DNA of 44,758 nucleotides from an uncultured Ectothiorhodospiraceae bacterium (GTDB lineage: Bacteria > Pseudomonadota > Gammaproteobacteria > Nitrococcales > Halorhodospiraceae): assembly GCA_913055575.1 (NCBI GenBank), contig CAJXLI010000002.1, positions 1 through 44,758 on the forward strand, in the 5' to 3' direction. The notes under the pieces are model-generated. The model was not told the origin of the DNA. It was given only the letters and a program-made list of their open reading frames with translations, and did no database searches. Shown here one piece after another: positions 10,748 to 19,468 of the stretch (position 1 is the stretch's first letter; the number at the start of each line of letters is the position of its first letter). A program made the translations under genes and the position numbers.

Positions 10748-11261
10748 GCCTGCCCGTTGTAGCCGTGGCCTGGCCTCGATAGCGGCCGCCCTGCTAGGCG
10801 CGGCCGCCACCTCCGCCCTCGCCCAGGGCGGCGAGGAGCCGCCGGTGGCGCTGGAGGCGGACACCGCCGACGTCGATACCGTGACCGGGGTCAGCGTCTA
10901 CCAGGGGGATGCCGTCATGACCCGGGGCGAGATGCGCATCACCGGCGAGCGCATGGAGGTCCACACCCACGACGAGGGCGAGCTCGACCACATCGTTGTG
11001 GAAGGCTCGCCCGCCACCTTCCGCGATCAGCCGCAGCAGCAGAAGCAGCCGGTCCACGCCGAGGCGAGGCGCATGACGTACTACGCGCAGGGCCCGGAGC
11101 GCGCCCGCTTCGAGGGCGATGCCCGGGTGTGGCAGGGCGAGGACGAGACCACCGCCGAGACCATCAAGGTCGACCTGGAGAGCCGCACCATGCAGGCCCG
11201 CGGCAGCGAGGGGGAGCGGGCGCGGACCATCCTCCACCCCGGCCGGCGGGAGACGGAGTGA
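10734..11261 (+). CDS. lptA: LPS transport periplasmic protein LptA
   Basis: Periplasmic bridge protein that carries LPS from LptC to LptD. The 175-residue product has a signal peptide (residues about 1-30, likely cleavage after SALA). An OstA/LptA jellyroll follows with the typical opening PVALEADTADVDTVTGVSVYQGDAV (conserved VYQGDAV), then GSPATFRDQ and ARRMTYYAQ strands. The C-terminal tail is charged. It is followed 3 bp later by lptB. Confidence 0.92.
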   Translation: MSCAEPARCSRGLASIAAALLGAAATSALAQGGEEPPVALEADTADVDTVTGVSVYQGDAVMTRGEMRITGERMEVHTHDEGELDHIVVEGSPATFRDQPQQQKQPVHAEARRMTYYAQGPERARFEGDARVWQGEDETTAETIKVDLESRTMQARGSEGERARTILHPGRRETE

Positions 11262-11264
11262 GCC

Positions 11265-11990
<726 letters not shown>

Positions 11991-12018
11991 TCTGCCGGCA
12001 ACCGACCTGATGGCAGCC

Positions 12019-13455
12019 ATGAAGCAGACCCTTCAGCTCCACCTCGGCCAGCAGCTGACGATGACCCCGCAACTGCAGCAGGCCATCCGGCTGCTGCAGC
12101 TATCGAGCATGGAGCTGCGCACCGAGATCCAGCAGGCGCTGGAATCCAACCTCATGCTCGAGCTCGAGGACGACGACGCCCCCCAGGATGAGGCCGACGA
12201 GGCGCAGCCGGAGACGGAACCCGCTGCCGAGGCAGACATCCCCGAGGACCTGCCCGTCGATACCACCTGGGACGCCATCTACGAGGGCAGCACCGCGGTC
12301 GGCGCGGCCGAGGAGGCCGGCAGCCAGCACGAGCTGATCGACAATCGCCCCGCCTCTTCCCCCGGCCTGCAGCAGCACCTGCTCGACCAGATCCAGCTCG
12401 AGGCGCTGACCGGGCGCGAGCGCACCATCGCCGAGGTCATCATCGACGCCGTGGACGAGGAGACGGGCTGCCTCACGCAGGGCATCGACGACCTCCTCGC
12501 CGGCTACCCGGCGGACGCGGCCATCGGCGCCGAGGAGCTCGAGGCGGTGCTGCGCAAGATCCAGCGCCTCGACCCCGTGGGGGTGGCCGCCCGCAACCCG
12601 CAAGAGGCGCTGTGCGTCCAGCTCGAGCAGCTACCGACAGGGACCCCGTGGCGGGACGAGGCCCTGCGCGCCCTGCACGACCACCCGTCACTGCTCGCCG
12701 AGCGCAACCACGCCGGGCTGTGCCGGGCGCTGGGCATCGAGGCGGAGGAGCTCGAGGCCACCCTCGCGCTCCTCCAGCACCTGGACCCCCGCCCGGGGGC
12801 CCAGATCAGCGCTACCACCCCCGAGGCCGTGATCCCCGATGTGCTCATCTCCCGCCGGGACGGCGCCTGGCAGGTGGAGCTGAACCCGGAGACAGCCCCC
12901 CGGTTGCGCATCAACGCCTATTACGCCAGCCTGATCCAGAGGACGGACCAGAAGGCCGACAAGCACTGCCTCCGCAACCACCTGCAGGAGGCACGCTGGC
13001 TCATCAAGAGCCTCCGCAGCCGGAACGAGACCTTGCTAAAGGTCGCCAGCGCCATCGTGGAGCGCCAGCACGGCTTCCTCGACCACGGCGAGGAGGCCAT
13101 GCGCCCCCTGGTGCTGCGCGAGATCGCCGAGGCGGTGGAGATGCACGAGTCCACGATCTCCCGCATCACCACCAACAAGTACATGCACACGCCCCGCGGC
13201 ACCTTCGAGTTCAAGTACTTCTTCTCCAGCCACGTGCCGACCAGCGACGGCGGGGAAGCCTCGGCGACGGCCATCCGGGCCCGGGTCCGCCGCCTGATCC
13301 AGGAGGAGGACCGCACCAAGCCGCTGAGCGACAGCGCCATCGCGCGTATCCTGCAGGAGGAGGGGATCCAGGTGGCGCGGCGGACGATCGCCAAGTACCG
13401 GGAATCCCTGGCCATCGCCTCCTCCGCGGAGCGCAAGGAGACCCCCGGACGGTAG
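12019..13455 (+). CDS. rpoN: RNA polymerase sigma-54 factor
   Basis: Sigma-54 recognises -24/-12 promoters and needs AAA+ activators such as NifA. The 478-residue protein starts with region I, LGQQLTMTPQLQQAIRLLQL. An acidic, Glu/Asp-rich region II follows (about residues 45-95), then the core-binding and helix-turn-helix domains (HESTISRITTNKYMHTPRG). It ends with the RpoN box ARRTIAKYRE close to the C terminus. Start is ATG 12019 by comparison with the family; ATG 12010 is possible. Position after lptB is conserved. A perfect -24/-12 promoter is present upstream of nifE in this window, so this is probably its sigma factor. Confidence 0.96.
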   Translation: MKQTLQLHLGQQLTMTPQLQQAIRLLQLSSMELRTEIQQALESNLMLELEDDDAPQDEADEAQPETEPAAEADIPEDLPVDTTWDAIYEGSTAVGAAEEAGSQHELIDNRPASSPGLQQHLLDQIQLEALTGRERTIAEVIIDAVDEETGCLTQGIDDLLAGYPADAAIGAEELEAVLRKIQRLDPVGVAARNPQEALCVQLEQLPTGTPWRDEALRALHDHPSLLAERNHAGLCRALGIEAEELEATLALLQHLDPRPGAQISATTPEAVIPDVLISRRDGAWQVELNPETAPRLRINAYYASLIQRTDQKADKHCLRNHLQEARWLIKSLRSRNETLLKVASAIVERQHGFLDHGEEAMRPLVLREIAEAVEMHESTISRITTNKYMHTPRGTFEFKYFFSSHVPTSDGGEASATAIRARVRRLIQEEDRTKPLSDSAIARILQEEGIQVARRTIAKYRESLAIASSAERKETPGR

Positions 13456-13553
13456 CTGCCTCGCCAGGGAGCGGCGCACGAGCAGAGCGAGGGGCTGTTG
13501 ACGTACACTCGGATAGACCCGATCGTCAAAGCCTGGAAGCCAGACAAGACAGG

Positions 13554-13572
13554 GCCGCCGGTCACCGGCGGC
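13554..13572 (+). other. Perfect hairpin in the rpoN-ptsN gap
   Basis: GCCGCCGG, a TCA loop, and CCGGCGGC form an 8-bp perfect stem 98 bp after the rpoN stop. There is no T-run after it. It may terminate or attenuate rpoN transcripts, or be a structured leader of ptsN. Confidence 0.4.
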
Positions 13573-13576
13573 AGGG

Positions 13577-13616
13577 CGCGTCCCCGGCAGCGAGCTGCCA
13601 GGCTCGCCGGGACGCG
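13577..13616 (+). other. Second, longer hairpin upstream of ptsN
   Basis: The arm starting CGCGTCCCCGGC (from 13577) pairs with GCCGGGACGCG (ending 13616) with one bulged C. An inner GCGAG/CTCGC pair extends the stem around a CTGCCAGG loop. It ends 29 bp before the ptsN start codon. Confidence 0.4.
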
Positions 13617-13645
13617 GTAAAGCGGGCCAGCCGATCGGACACCCC

Positions 13646-14116
13646 ATGGACATCGAGCGACTCATCACACCAGAACGCATCCGCTGCGAGAGCGGCGTCG
13701 CCAGCAAAGAGCAGGTCCTCCAGCGCACCGGCGAGCTGATCGAGGCCTCCGAGCACAGCCTCGACGCCGAGGAGGTCAGCAGCCGGCTGATGGCCCGCGA
13801 GCGGCTCGGGAGCACCGGCCTGGGGCACGGCGTCGCCCTGCCCCACGCCCGGATCAGCGGCCTTGGCCAGCCCCTCGGCGCGCTGCTGCGCCTGGATGAG
13901 GGCATCGACTTCGAGGCGTTCGACAAGGCCCCTGTGGACCTCCTCTTCGCCCTGGTCGTACCGGAGCACTTCACCGACGAGCACCTGCAGATCCTCGCCA
14001 CGCTGGCCGAGATGTTCAGCGACAGCGTGCTGTGCGAGCGCCTGCGCCGCGCCAGCGACAGAAGCGAGCTCCTCAACGCGCTGCGTGAATGGCAATCCCA
14101 CACCGATCCGTCTTGA
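13646..14116 (+). CDS. ptsN: PTS IIA-like nitrogen regulatory protein PtsN (EIIA-Ntr)
   Basis: EIIA domain of the regulatory nitrogen PTS, which accepts phosphate from NPr/HPr and modulates potassium, nitrogen and stress responses by protein-protein contacts. The 156-residue protein is a single PTS EIIA type-2 domain with the phospho-acceptor His67 in GHGVALPHARI. It follows rpoN as usual, but hpf is missing between them. The 3' end overlaps the hprK start by 28 bp if the ATG at 14089 is used. Confidence 0.94.
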   Translation: MDIERLITPERIRCESGVASKEQVLQRTGELIEASEHSLDAEEVSSRLMARERLGSTGLGHGVALPHARISGLGQPLGALLRLDEGIDFEAFDKAPVDLLFALVVPEHFTDEHLQILATLAEMFSDSVLCERLRRASDRSELLNALREWQSHTDPS

Positions 14117-14622
14117 GCGCGCCGCAGGAGCCGAGCCTGATCCCCGGCGTCCTGGTCGTGCTCGGCGGATGCGGGGTCCTCCTCGAGGGGCCGAGCGGCG
14201 CCGGCAAGAGCGATGCCGCTGCGGCGCTGCTCGACCGGGGCCACGCCCTGGTCACCGATGACGCCGTACAGCTGCGCCGGGACGGTAACCGGCTCCTGGG
14301 CGAATGCCCGGACGAGGGCCGCGGGCTGCTCTACCTGCGCGATCTGGGCGCGACCGACGTGGCCGATCTCTACCCCGGCGCCTGCCGCCGCCGGGCGGAG
14401 ATCGGGCTGTGCCTCCGGCTGCAGCCGGAGCCGGGCCCCAGCGAGGCGGAGGCCCTGCTGCAGGGGCGCCGCGATGAGCTCTGGCTGCTCGGCGTCCGCC
14501 TCCCGCGGATCACCCTGACCGACAGCCTCCGACGGCCCCTGGCGCCCTTGATCGAGGCGGCGGCTGGCCACCCGCAACGGAGCACCACGCCGACTGGCGC
14601 GGTCGGCGGGGAGACCGCATGA
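14089..14622 (+). CDS. hprK: Short HPr kinase/phosphorylase-like protein
   Basis: P-loop kinase resembling the C-terminal catalytic domain of HPr kinase/phosphorylase, which phosphorylates HPr on Ser46. It has Walker A GPSGAGKS (residues 34-41), a VTDDAVQL segment at the position of the conserved acidic pair, and a VRLPRITLTDSLRRPLAPLIE C-terminal helix region (LPRITL, RPLAPLIEAA). At 177 residues or fewer it lacks the N-terminal domain of Firmicutes HprK, like the short alphaproteobacterial forms. Starts at ATG 14089 or at TTG 14113, which overlaps the ptsN stop as TTGA. Context (ptsN, rapZ, EIIA, HPr) strongly supports the assignment. Biochemical specificity is inferred. Confidence 0.82.
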   Translation: MAIPHRSVLSAPQEPSLIPGVLVVLGGCGVLLEGPSGAGKSDAAAALLDRGHALVTDDAVQLRRDGNRLLGECPDEGRGLLYLRDLGATDVADLYPGACRRRAEIGLCLRLQPEPGPSEAEALLQGRRDELWLLGVRLPRITLTDSLRRPLAPLIEAAAGHPQRSTTPTGAVGGETA

Positions 14623-15482
14623 GCGGCGTGCACCTGATCATCGTCACCGGGCTCTCGGGCTCCGGCAAGAGCGTGGCCCTCCATACCCTGGAGGACGCCG
14701 GCTACTACTGCATCGACAACCTGCCGGTGAGCCTGATCGACGACCTCGCCGACTACGCGCTGCACAGCGACGCCCCGACCGGCGAGCGCTTCGCGGTGGG
14801 CATCGACGCCCGCAACCCGACGCGCGACCTGCAGCGGCTGCCCGAGACCCTGGAGCAGATCAGCGAGCAGGGGATCAGCACGGAGCTGCTCTTCCTCTAC
14901 GCCGAGGACCCCATCCTCATGCGCCGCTACAGCGAGACCCGGCGGCGCCACCCGCTCGCGGAGGGGGAGAAGCCCCTGACGGACGCCCTGGAGGCCGAGC
15001 GCACCCTCCTGGAGCCGTTGCGCGAGGCCGCGGACTGGTCCATGGACACCTCGCGGACCACGGTCCACGACCTGCGCGCCCTGATCTCCGAGCGCGTCGC
15101 CGGCGAGCGGAGCGGGCTCTCCGTGCTGATCCAGTCCTTCGGCTTCAAGCACGGTGTGCCCACCGACGCGGACTACGTCTTCGACGCCCGCTGCCTGCCC
15201 AACCCCCACTGGGAGCAGCAGCTGCGCTCGCACACGGGCCGCGACGCCGAGGTGTGCGCCTTCCTGGAGTCCCAGCCGGAGACCGAGACGCTGTTCACCC
15301 AGATCCGCGACCTGGTGGGCCACTGGCTGCCCACCTATGAGGCTGCGGGGCGCAGCTACCTGACCGTGGCCATCGGCTGCACCGGTGGCCAGCACCGCTC
15401 CGTCTACCTGGCCGAGCGCCTTACCGCAGCCCTGCGGCCGGCGTGCAGCCACATCAGCCTGCGCCACAGGGAGCTGTCATGA
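14619..15482 (+). CDS. rapZ: RNase adapter protein / nucleotide-binding protein RapZ
   Basis: RapZ-family (YvcJ-type) P-loop protein. In E. coli RapZ guides RNase E to the GlmZ small RNA and so controls glucosamine-6-phosphate synthase. The 287-residue product has Walker A GLSGSGKS (residues 11-18), YYCIDNLPVSL, RRYSETRRRHPL, a Walker B-like FLYAEDP, and the C-terminal signature IGCTGGQHRSVYLAE with conserved Cys and His. Coupled by 4-bp overlaps to hprK and to the following EIIA gene. Confidence 0.95.
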   Translation: MSGVHLIIVTGLSGSGKSVALHTLEDAGYYCIDNLPVSLIDDLADYALHSDAPTGERFAVGIDARNPTRDLQRLPETLEQISEQGISTELLFLYAEDPILMRRYSETRRRHPLAEGEKPLTDALEAERTLLEPLREAADWSMDTSRTTVHDLRALISERVAGERSGLSVLIQSFGFKHGVPTDADYVFDARCLPNPHWEQQLRSHTGRDAEVCAFLESQPETETLFTQIRDLVGHWLPTYEAAGRSYLTVAIGCTGGQHRSVYLAERLTAALRPACSHISLRHRELS

Positions 15483-15883
15483 GGGTCGGCCTGCTCATCG
15501 TCGCCCATCGCCACATCGGCAGCGAGATCCTCACGGCGGCCTCGCGGACCCTGGGGCTCTGCCCGCTCCAGAGCCGCTCCCTGGAGATCCTCGACGAGGA
15601 GGAGCTGGAGACCCTTGTCGAGCGCGGCCGGGGGCTGATCACCCAGCTCGACGACGGTGGCGGGGTCCTCGTCCTGACCGACGCCTACGGCTCGACCCCG
15701 GCGAACGTCGCCGTGGCGGCCGGCGGAACGCGCTGCTGCCGGGTGGTCACGGGGCTCAATCTGCCCATGCTCCTGCGTGTATTCAACTACCCCAGCCGCA
15801 CGCTGGAGGAGCTAGCCGGATCGGCAGCCGCTGGCGGGCGCGCTGGCATCATCGAAGTGGGCCAAGGGACCTCACTGCCATGA
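15479..15883 (+). CDS. PTS EIIA component, mannose/fructose type
   Basis: Single-domain EIIA of the mannose (ManX) type, 134 residues. The phospho-acceptor His is residue 10 (LLIVAHRHIG), the same number as in E. coli ManX. It also has VLVLTDAYGSTPANVA, a family motif. The chosen ATG overlaps the rapZ stop (ATGA). No EIIB, EIIC or EIID gene is present, so a regulatory rather than sugar-transport role is likely. It overlaps the HPr start by 4 bp. Confidence 0.9.
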   Translation: MRVGLLIVAHRHIGSEILTAASRTLGLCPLQSRSLEILDEEELETLVERGRGLITQLDDGGGVLVLTDAYGSTPANVAVAAGGTRCCRVVTGLNLPMLLRVFNYPSRTLEELAGSAAAGGRAGIIEVGQGTSLP

Positions 15884-16155
15884 TCCGCCGAACGACCACG
15901 ATCCATAACCACCTCGGCCTCCACGCCCGGGCCGCCGCCCGCTTCGTGGCCCTCGCCAGCGCGTACGCGTGCGAGATCCACGTCTGCCACGGCGACAAGC
16001 GGGTCAACGGCAAGAGCATCATGGGGCTGATGATGCTCGCGGCCGGCGACGGGGCCGAGCTCGTCCTCGAGGCCGAGGGCACCGACGCCGAGGCGGCCGT
16101 GGCCGCCCTGGCGGAGCTGGTGAGCAACGGCTTCAGCGAGGAGGACTCGTGCTGA
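15880..16155 (+). CDS. ptsH: Phosphocarrier protein HPr
   Basis: Small PTS phosphocarrier of 91 residues. The active-site His is residue 15 in NHLGLHARAAARF, and the regulatory Ser is residue 46 in VNGKSIMGLMML. Both are at canonical positions. Presence of Ser46 beside an hprK-like gene supports a kinase-regulated HPr. The ATG overlaps the EIIA stop. Enzyme I (ptsI or ptsP) is not in the window. Could equally be named NPr (ptsO) by location next to ptsN. Confidence 0.94.
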   Translation: MIRRTTTIHNHLGLHARAAARFVALASAYACEIHVCHGDKRVNGKSIMGLMMLAAGDGAELVLEAEGTDAEAAVAALAELVSNGFSEEDSC

Positions 16156-16210
16156 CGGGCCGCGCATGGCATACTCGGGCCAGGCCTACACGGAGCGACG
16201 GGGAGAGACG

Positions 16211-16558
16211 ATGAGGCTGAAAGAGCTGGTCAAGCGTTGGGAGGAGAACGCCTCGGAGCAGCGCACACCCCACGCCTACAGCGTGCGGCTGCCGCTGCAG
16301 GACGCCGCCAAGCTCGCGGCGCTGGCCGAGATGTACCCCGGCCGCTCGGAGACAGAGCTGATCACCGATCTCCTCTCCGCCAGCCTCGACGAGATCGAGG
16401 TCAGCTTCCCCTACGTGCAGGGCCGTCACGTCGTCGCCGAGGACGAGGAGGGGGATCCCATCTACGCCGACGCCGGCCTGACGCCCCGCTTCAAGGAGCT
16501 GACCCAGAAGCACCTCGCGCGCCTGCGGCAGGAGGCCGGCGACAGCACGGACGGCTGA
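16211..16558 (+). CDS. Conserved-looking small protein of unknown function
   Basis: I do not recognise a named family with confidence. The 115-residue product starts at an ATG preceded by GGGGAGAG. It begins with a basic amphipathic helix (MRLKELVKRWEE). A segment compatible with a ribbon-helix-helix-like fold follows: YSVRLPLQDAAKLAALAEMYPGRSETELITDLLSASLDEIE has a short strand, then two helices. After it come an acidic loop (AEDEEGDPIYAD) and a C-terminal helix. No signal peptide, transmembrane segment or Cys. It is 55 bp after HPr and could be co-transcribed. DNA binding is only a guess from the strand-helix-helix pattern. Confidence 0.75.
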   Translation: MRLKELVKRWEENASEQRTPHAYSVRLPLQDAAKLAALAEMYPGRSETELITDLLSASLDEIEVSFPYVQGRHVVAEDEEGDPIYADAGLTPRFKELTQKHLARLRQEAGDSTDG

Positions 16559-16563
16559 TCCGC

Positions 16564-16585
16564 GCCGCCGCCCCCGGGCGGCGGC
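16564..16585. terminator. Terminator-like hairpin between convergent genes
   Basis: GCCGCCGCCC, CC, and GGGCGGCGGC form a perfect 10-bp inverted repeat that exactly fills the 27-bp gap between the unknown small gene and pmbA, which converge here. No T-tract on either side; a bidirectional terminator role is inferred. Confidence 0.55.
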
Positions 16586-17929
16586 TCACTGCCCGGCGAC
16601 CGTCATCTCGGCGGTGAGGATCGAGCCGGTGCGGATGCCGCCGCGGCGGTCGACATCGCTGCCCACCGCCTGGATGCCGGCGAAGATATCGCCCAGGTGG
16701 CCAGCGATGGTGACCTCCTGCACCGGGCGGACGATGGCGCCGTCCTCCACCCAGAAGCCGGCTGCGCCGCGGGAGTAGTCGCCGGTGACCAGGTTCACGC
16801 CCTGCCCCATCAGCTCGGTGACGATCAGGCCGCGGCCCATCCGCCGGATCAGGCCATCGAGATCGTCGCTGCCGTGGGCCACCTCCAGGTTGTGGACACC
16901 GCCGGCGTTCGCGGTCGTCGCCAGGCCCAGCCGGCGGGCCGAGTAGCTGTCCAGGACGTAGCGCTGCAGCACCCCGCCCTCGACCAGGGCCGCGTCCGCC
17001 GTGGCCACCCCCTCGGCGTCGAAGGCGGCGCTGCCGAGGGCGCGCGGGATGTGCGGCCGCTCGACCATCTGCACCCAGTCCGGGAAGATCTGCCGCCCGG
17101 CGCTACCGGCCAGGAAGGAGGCCTCTCGGTACAGGGCGCTGCCGCTCACCGCGGAGACCAGATGGCCGATCAGCCCCTTGGCCACCGGCGCCTGGAAGAG
17201 CACCGGCACCCGCTCGGTGCCCAGGCTGGCCGCCCCCAGCCGGGCCACGGCGTGCTCCGCTGCCTGCCGCCCCACCGCCCGTGCCGCCTCCAGGGCGGCC
17301 GGATCCCGCGCCACGGTGTAGTGGTAATCGCGCTGCATGGCCTCGCCGTGCCCGGCAACAGCCACGCAGTGGATGCTGTGGTGCGACTCCGGCAGCACGG
17401 CGAAGAGGCCGTGGGTATTGCCGTAGGCGTACAGGCCGCGGTGGACACCGACGCCCGCGCCCTCGGTATTCTCGATGCGCGCATCCGCCTCGACGGCCGC
17501 GGCCTCGCACTCGCGGGCCAGCTCCACCGCCTCGTCGGCGGAGAGCTGCCAGGGGTGATCCAGGTCCAGATCCGGCGGATCCTGGACCATGCGCTCCGCC
17601 GGCGCCAGGCCGTTGGCCGGATCGTCGGAGGTGTAGCGGGCGATGTCGCAGGCCGCCCGCACGGCGTCCCGGACCGCCGCCTCGGAGAGCGCCCCCGCCG
17701 AGGCGCTGCCCTTGCAGCCGCCCATGTAGACCGTCACGCCGAGGTCGCGACCGCGGTGGTGCTCCAGGGTGTCGATATCGCCCTTGCGCACGTTCGCAGA
17801 CAGGCCGAGATCGCTGGAGAACGCCGCCTCGGCAGCGGTCGCGCCGCGGCCACGGGCATCATCCAGGGCCAGGGCGACGAGGCGCTCCAGCTCCTCGGCG
17901 GCGGGTAGCTCGTTGCGCGGATCGGACAT
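16586..17929 (-). CDS. pmbA: Metalloprotease subunit PmbA/TldE
   Basis: Partner of TldD in a heterodimeric zinc protease known for maturation of microcin B17 and degradation of the CcdA antitoxin in E. coli. The 447-residue product lacks the HExxxH motif, as expected for the non-metal-binding subunit. It shows family elements GVTVYMGGCKGSAS, VLFQAPVAKGLIGHL and NLVTGDYSRGAAGFWVE. It lies 60 bp downstream of tldD. In Pseudomonas a darP (yjgA) gene sits near here; none is seen. Confidence 0.94.
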   Translation of the reverse strand: MSDPRNELPAAEELERLVALALDDARGRGATAAEAAFSSDLGLSANVRKGDIDTLEHHRGRDLGVTVYMGGCKGSASAGALSEAAVRDAVRAACDIARYTSDDPANGLAPAERMVQDPPDLDLDHPWQLSADEAVELARECEAAAVEADARIENTEGAGVGVHRGLYAYGNTHGLFAVLPESHHSIHCVAVAGHGEAMQRDYHYTVARDPAALEAARAVGRQAAEHAVARLGAASLGTERVPVLFQAPVAKGLIGHLVSAVSGSALYREASFLAGSAGRQIFPDWVQMVERPHIPRALGSAAFDAEGVATADAALVEGGVLQRYVLDSYSARRLGLATTANAGGVHNLEVAHGSDDLDGLIRRMGRGLIVTELMGQGVNLVTGDYSRGAAGFWVEDGAIVRPVQEVTIAGHLGDIFAGIQAVGSDVDRRGGIRTGSILTAEMTVAGQ

Positions 17930-17989
17930 ACGTCTTGGGACCCCATTGACTGGTTGCGCTCTCGATCGGGCGGGCTGCCGGCGGCTGCC

Positions 17990-19459
17990 TTACGCCTGCG
18001 TCCCGCCCACTGTTATGCCGTCGACCTTCAGCGTGGGCTGGCCGACGCCGACGGGGACGCTCTGCCCCTCCTTGCCGCAGACGCCAACGCCGGTGTCGAG
18101 CTCGAGGTCGTTGCCCACCATGTCTACCCGGGTGAGGACGTCCGGCCCGTTGCCGGTCAACGTCGCCCCCTTGACCGGGTGCTGGATCCGCCCGTTCTCG
18201 ATCCAGTACGCCTCGCTGGCCGAGAAGACGAACTTCCCGGAGGTGGTATCCACCTGGCCGCCGCCGAAGTGCACCGCGTAGAGCCCGCGGTCCACCGAGG
18301 CGACGATCTCCTCCGGCTCGTGGGGCCCGGCGAGCATGTAGGTGTTCGTCATACGCGGCATGGGCGGGTGGGCGTACGACTCGCGCCGGGCGTTGCCGGT
18401 GCGGGCCGCACCCATGAGCCCGGCGTTCTGCCGATCCTGCATGTAGCCGGTGAGCACGCCCGCCTCGATGAGCGTATTGCGCTGGGTGGGGTGGCCCTCG
18501 TCGTCGATGCTCAGCGAGCCGCGGCGCTCCGCCATGGCCCCGTCGTCGACCACGGTACACAGCGGCGAGGCGACCCGCTCGCCGATACGGCCGCTGAACG
18601 CCGAGGTCCCCTTGCGGTTGAAATCGCCCTCCAGGCCGTGGCCGACCGCCTCGTGGAGCAGCACCCCGGGCCAGCCGGGACCGAGGACCACCGGCAGGTT
18701 GCCCGCCGGGGCCTCCTCGGCCTCGAGGTTGACCAGGGCCTGGCGGGCCGCCTCGCGGGCGTAGGCCTCCACCTGCCCCGGCGCGACCAGGCGCTCGTAG
18801 GTGTAGCGCCCGCCCCCGCCGGAGCTGCCGCTCTCGCGCCGCTCGCTGGCAGCCGCCAGCACGGAGACGTTGAGCCGGACCAGGGGACGGACGTCGGCAG
18901 CCCAGCCCCCCTCGGAGTCGGCCACCAGGACGGTGTCGTGGACGCCGGCGAGGCTCGCCACCACACGCTCGATGCGCGGGTCTACGTCGCGGGCCGCCGC
19001 CTCGGCGCGGCGCAGAAGCGCCACCTTGCTGTCGGCATCGAGGCTGGCGAGGGGATCGTCACCGCCGTAGAGGGCATGCCCCGGCTTGCCGCGAAACGCC
19101 TCAAGGCCGCGCGAGGCCCCGCTACGGGCCACGGCGCTGGCCGCCGAGGCGGCGCCCAGCAGGGCCGGCAGCTCGATCTCGTCGCAGTAGGCGAAGCCGG
19201 TCCGCTCGCCGGCGACGGCGCGCGCGCCCACGCCGCGATCGACGCTGTAGCTGCCCTCGCGGACGATGCCGTCCTCCAGGACCCAGACCTCGCGGCGGGC
19301 GGCCTGGAAGTAGAGGTCGGCAAAGTCCACGCCCGGGCGCAGCAGGCGGCTGAAGACCTGATCGAGGCCCGCCTCGTCCAGCGCCGCAGGCGCCAGCAAT
19401 TGCGCCTCGGCGTCCCGGATCGGATCGGTCGTCACGGTTGCGGCTTCGTCTCGGCTCAT
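17990..19459 (-). CDS. tldD: Metalloprotease TldD
   Basis: Catalytic subunit of the TldD/TldE zinc protease. The 489-residue protein has the zinc motif [16 protein letters not shown] (HExxxH), a C-terminal GxxVCGKEGQ element with the third-ligand Cys region, and [11 protein letters not shown]. Substrates in this organism are unknown. Its start is 9 bp after the nitrilase-like gene stop, so tldD belongs to the rng-yhdP-nit-tldD-pmbA run. Confidence 0.95.
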   Translation of the reverse strand: MSRDEAATVTTDPIRDAEAQLLAPAALDEAGLDQVFSRLLRPGVDFADLYFQAARREVWVLEDGIVREGSYSVDRGVGARAVAGERTGFAYCDEIELPALLGAASAASAVARSGASRGLEAFRGKPGHALYGGDDPLASLDADSKVALLRRAEAAARDVDPRIERVVASLAGVHDTVLVADSEGGWAADVRPLVRLNVSVLAAASERRESGSSGGGGRYTYERLVAPGQVEAYAREAARQALVNLEAEEAPAGNLPVVLGPGWPGVLLHEAVGHGLEGDFNRKGTSAFSGRIGERVASPLCTVVDDGAMAERRGSLSIDDEGHPTQRNTLIEAGVLTGYMQDRQNAGLMGAARTGNARRESYAHPPMPRMTNTYMLAGPHEPEEIVASVDRGLYAVHFGGGQVDTTSGKFVFSASEAYWIENGRIQHPVKGATLTGNGPDVLTRVDMVGNDLELDTGVGVCGKEGQSVPVGVGQPTLKVDGITVGGTQA

Positions 19460-19468
19460 GGTCGCGAC

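Noticed and set aside
13498-13526. TTGACG as a possible ptsN promoter -35
   Set aside because: No acceptable -10 is found 16-18 bp downstream (GATCGT), so I do not call a promoter.
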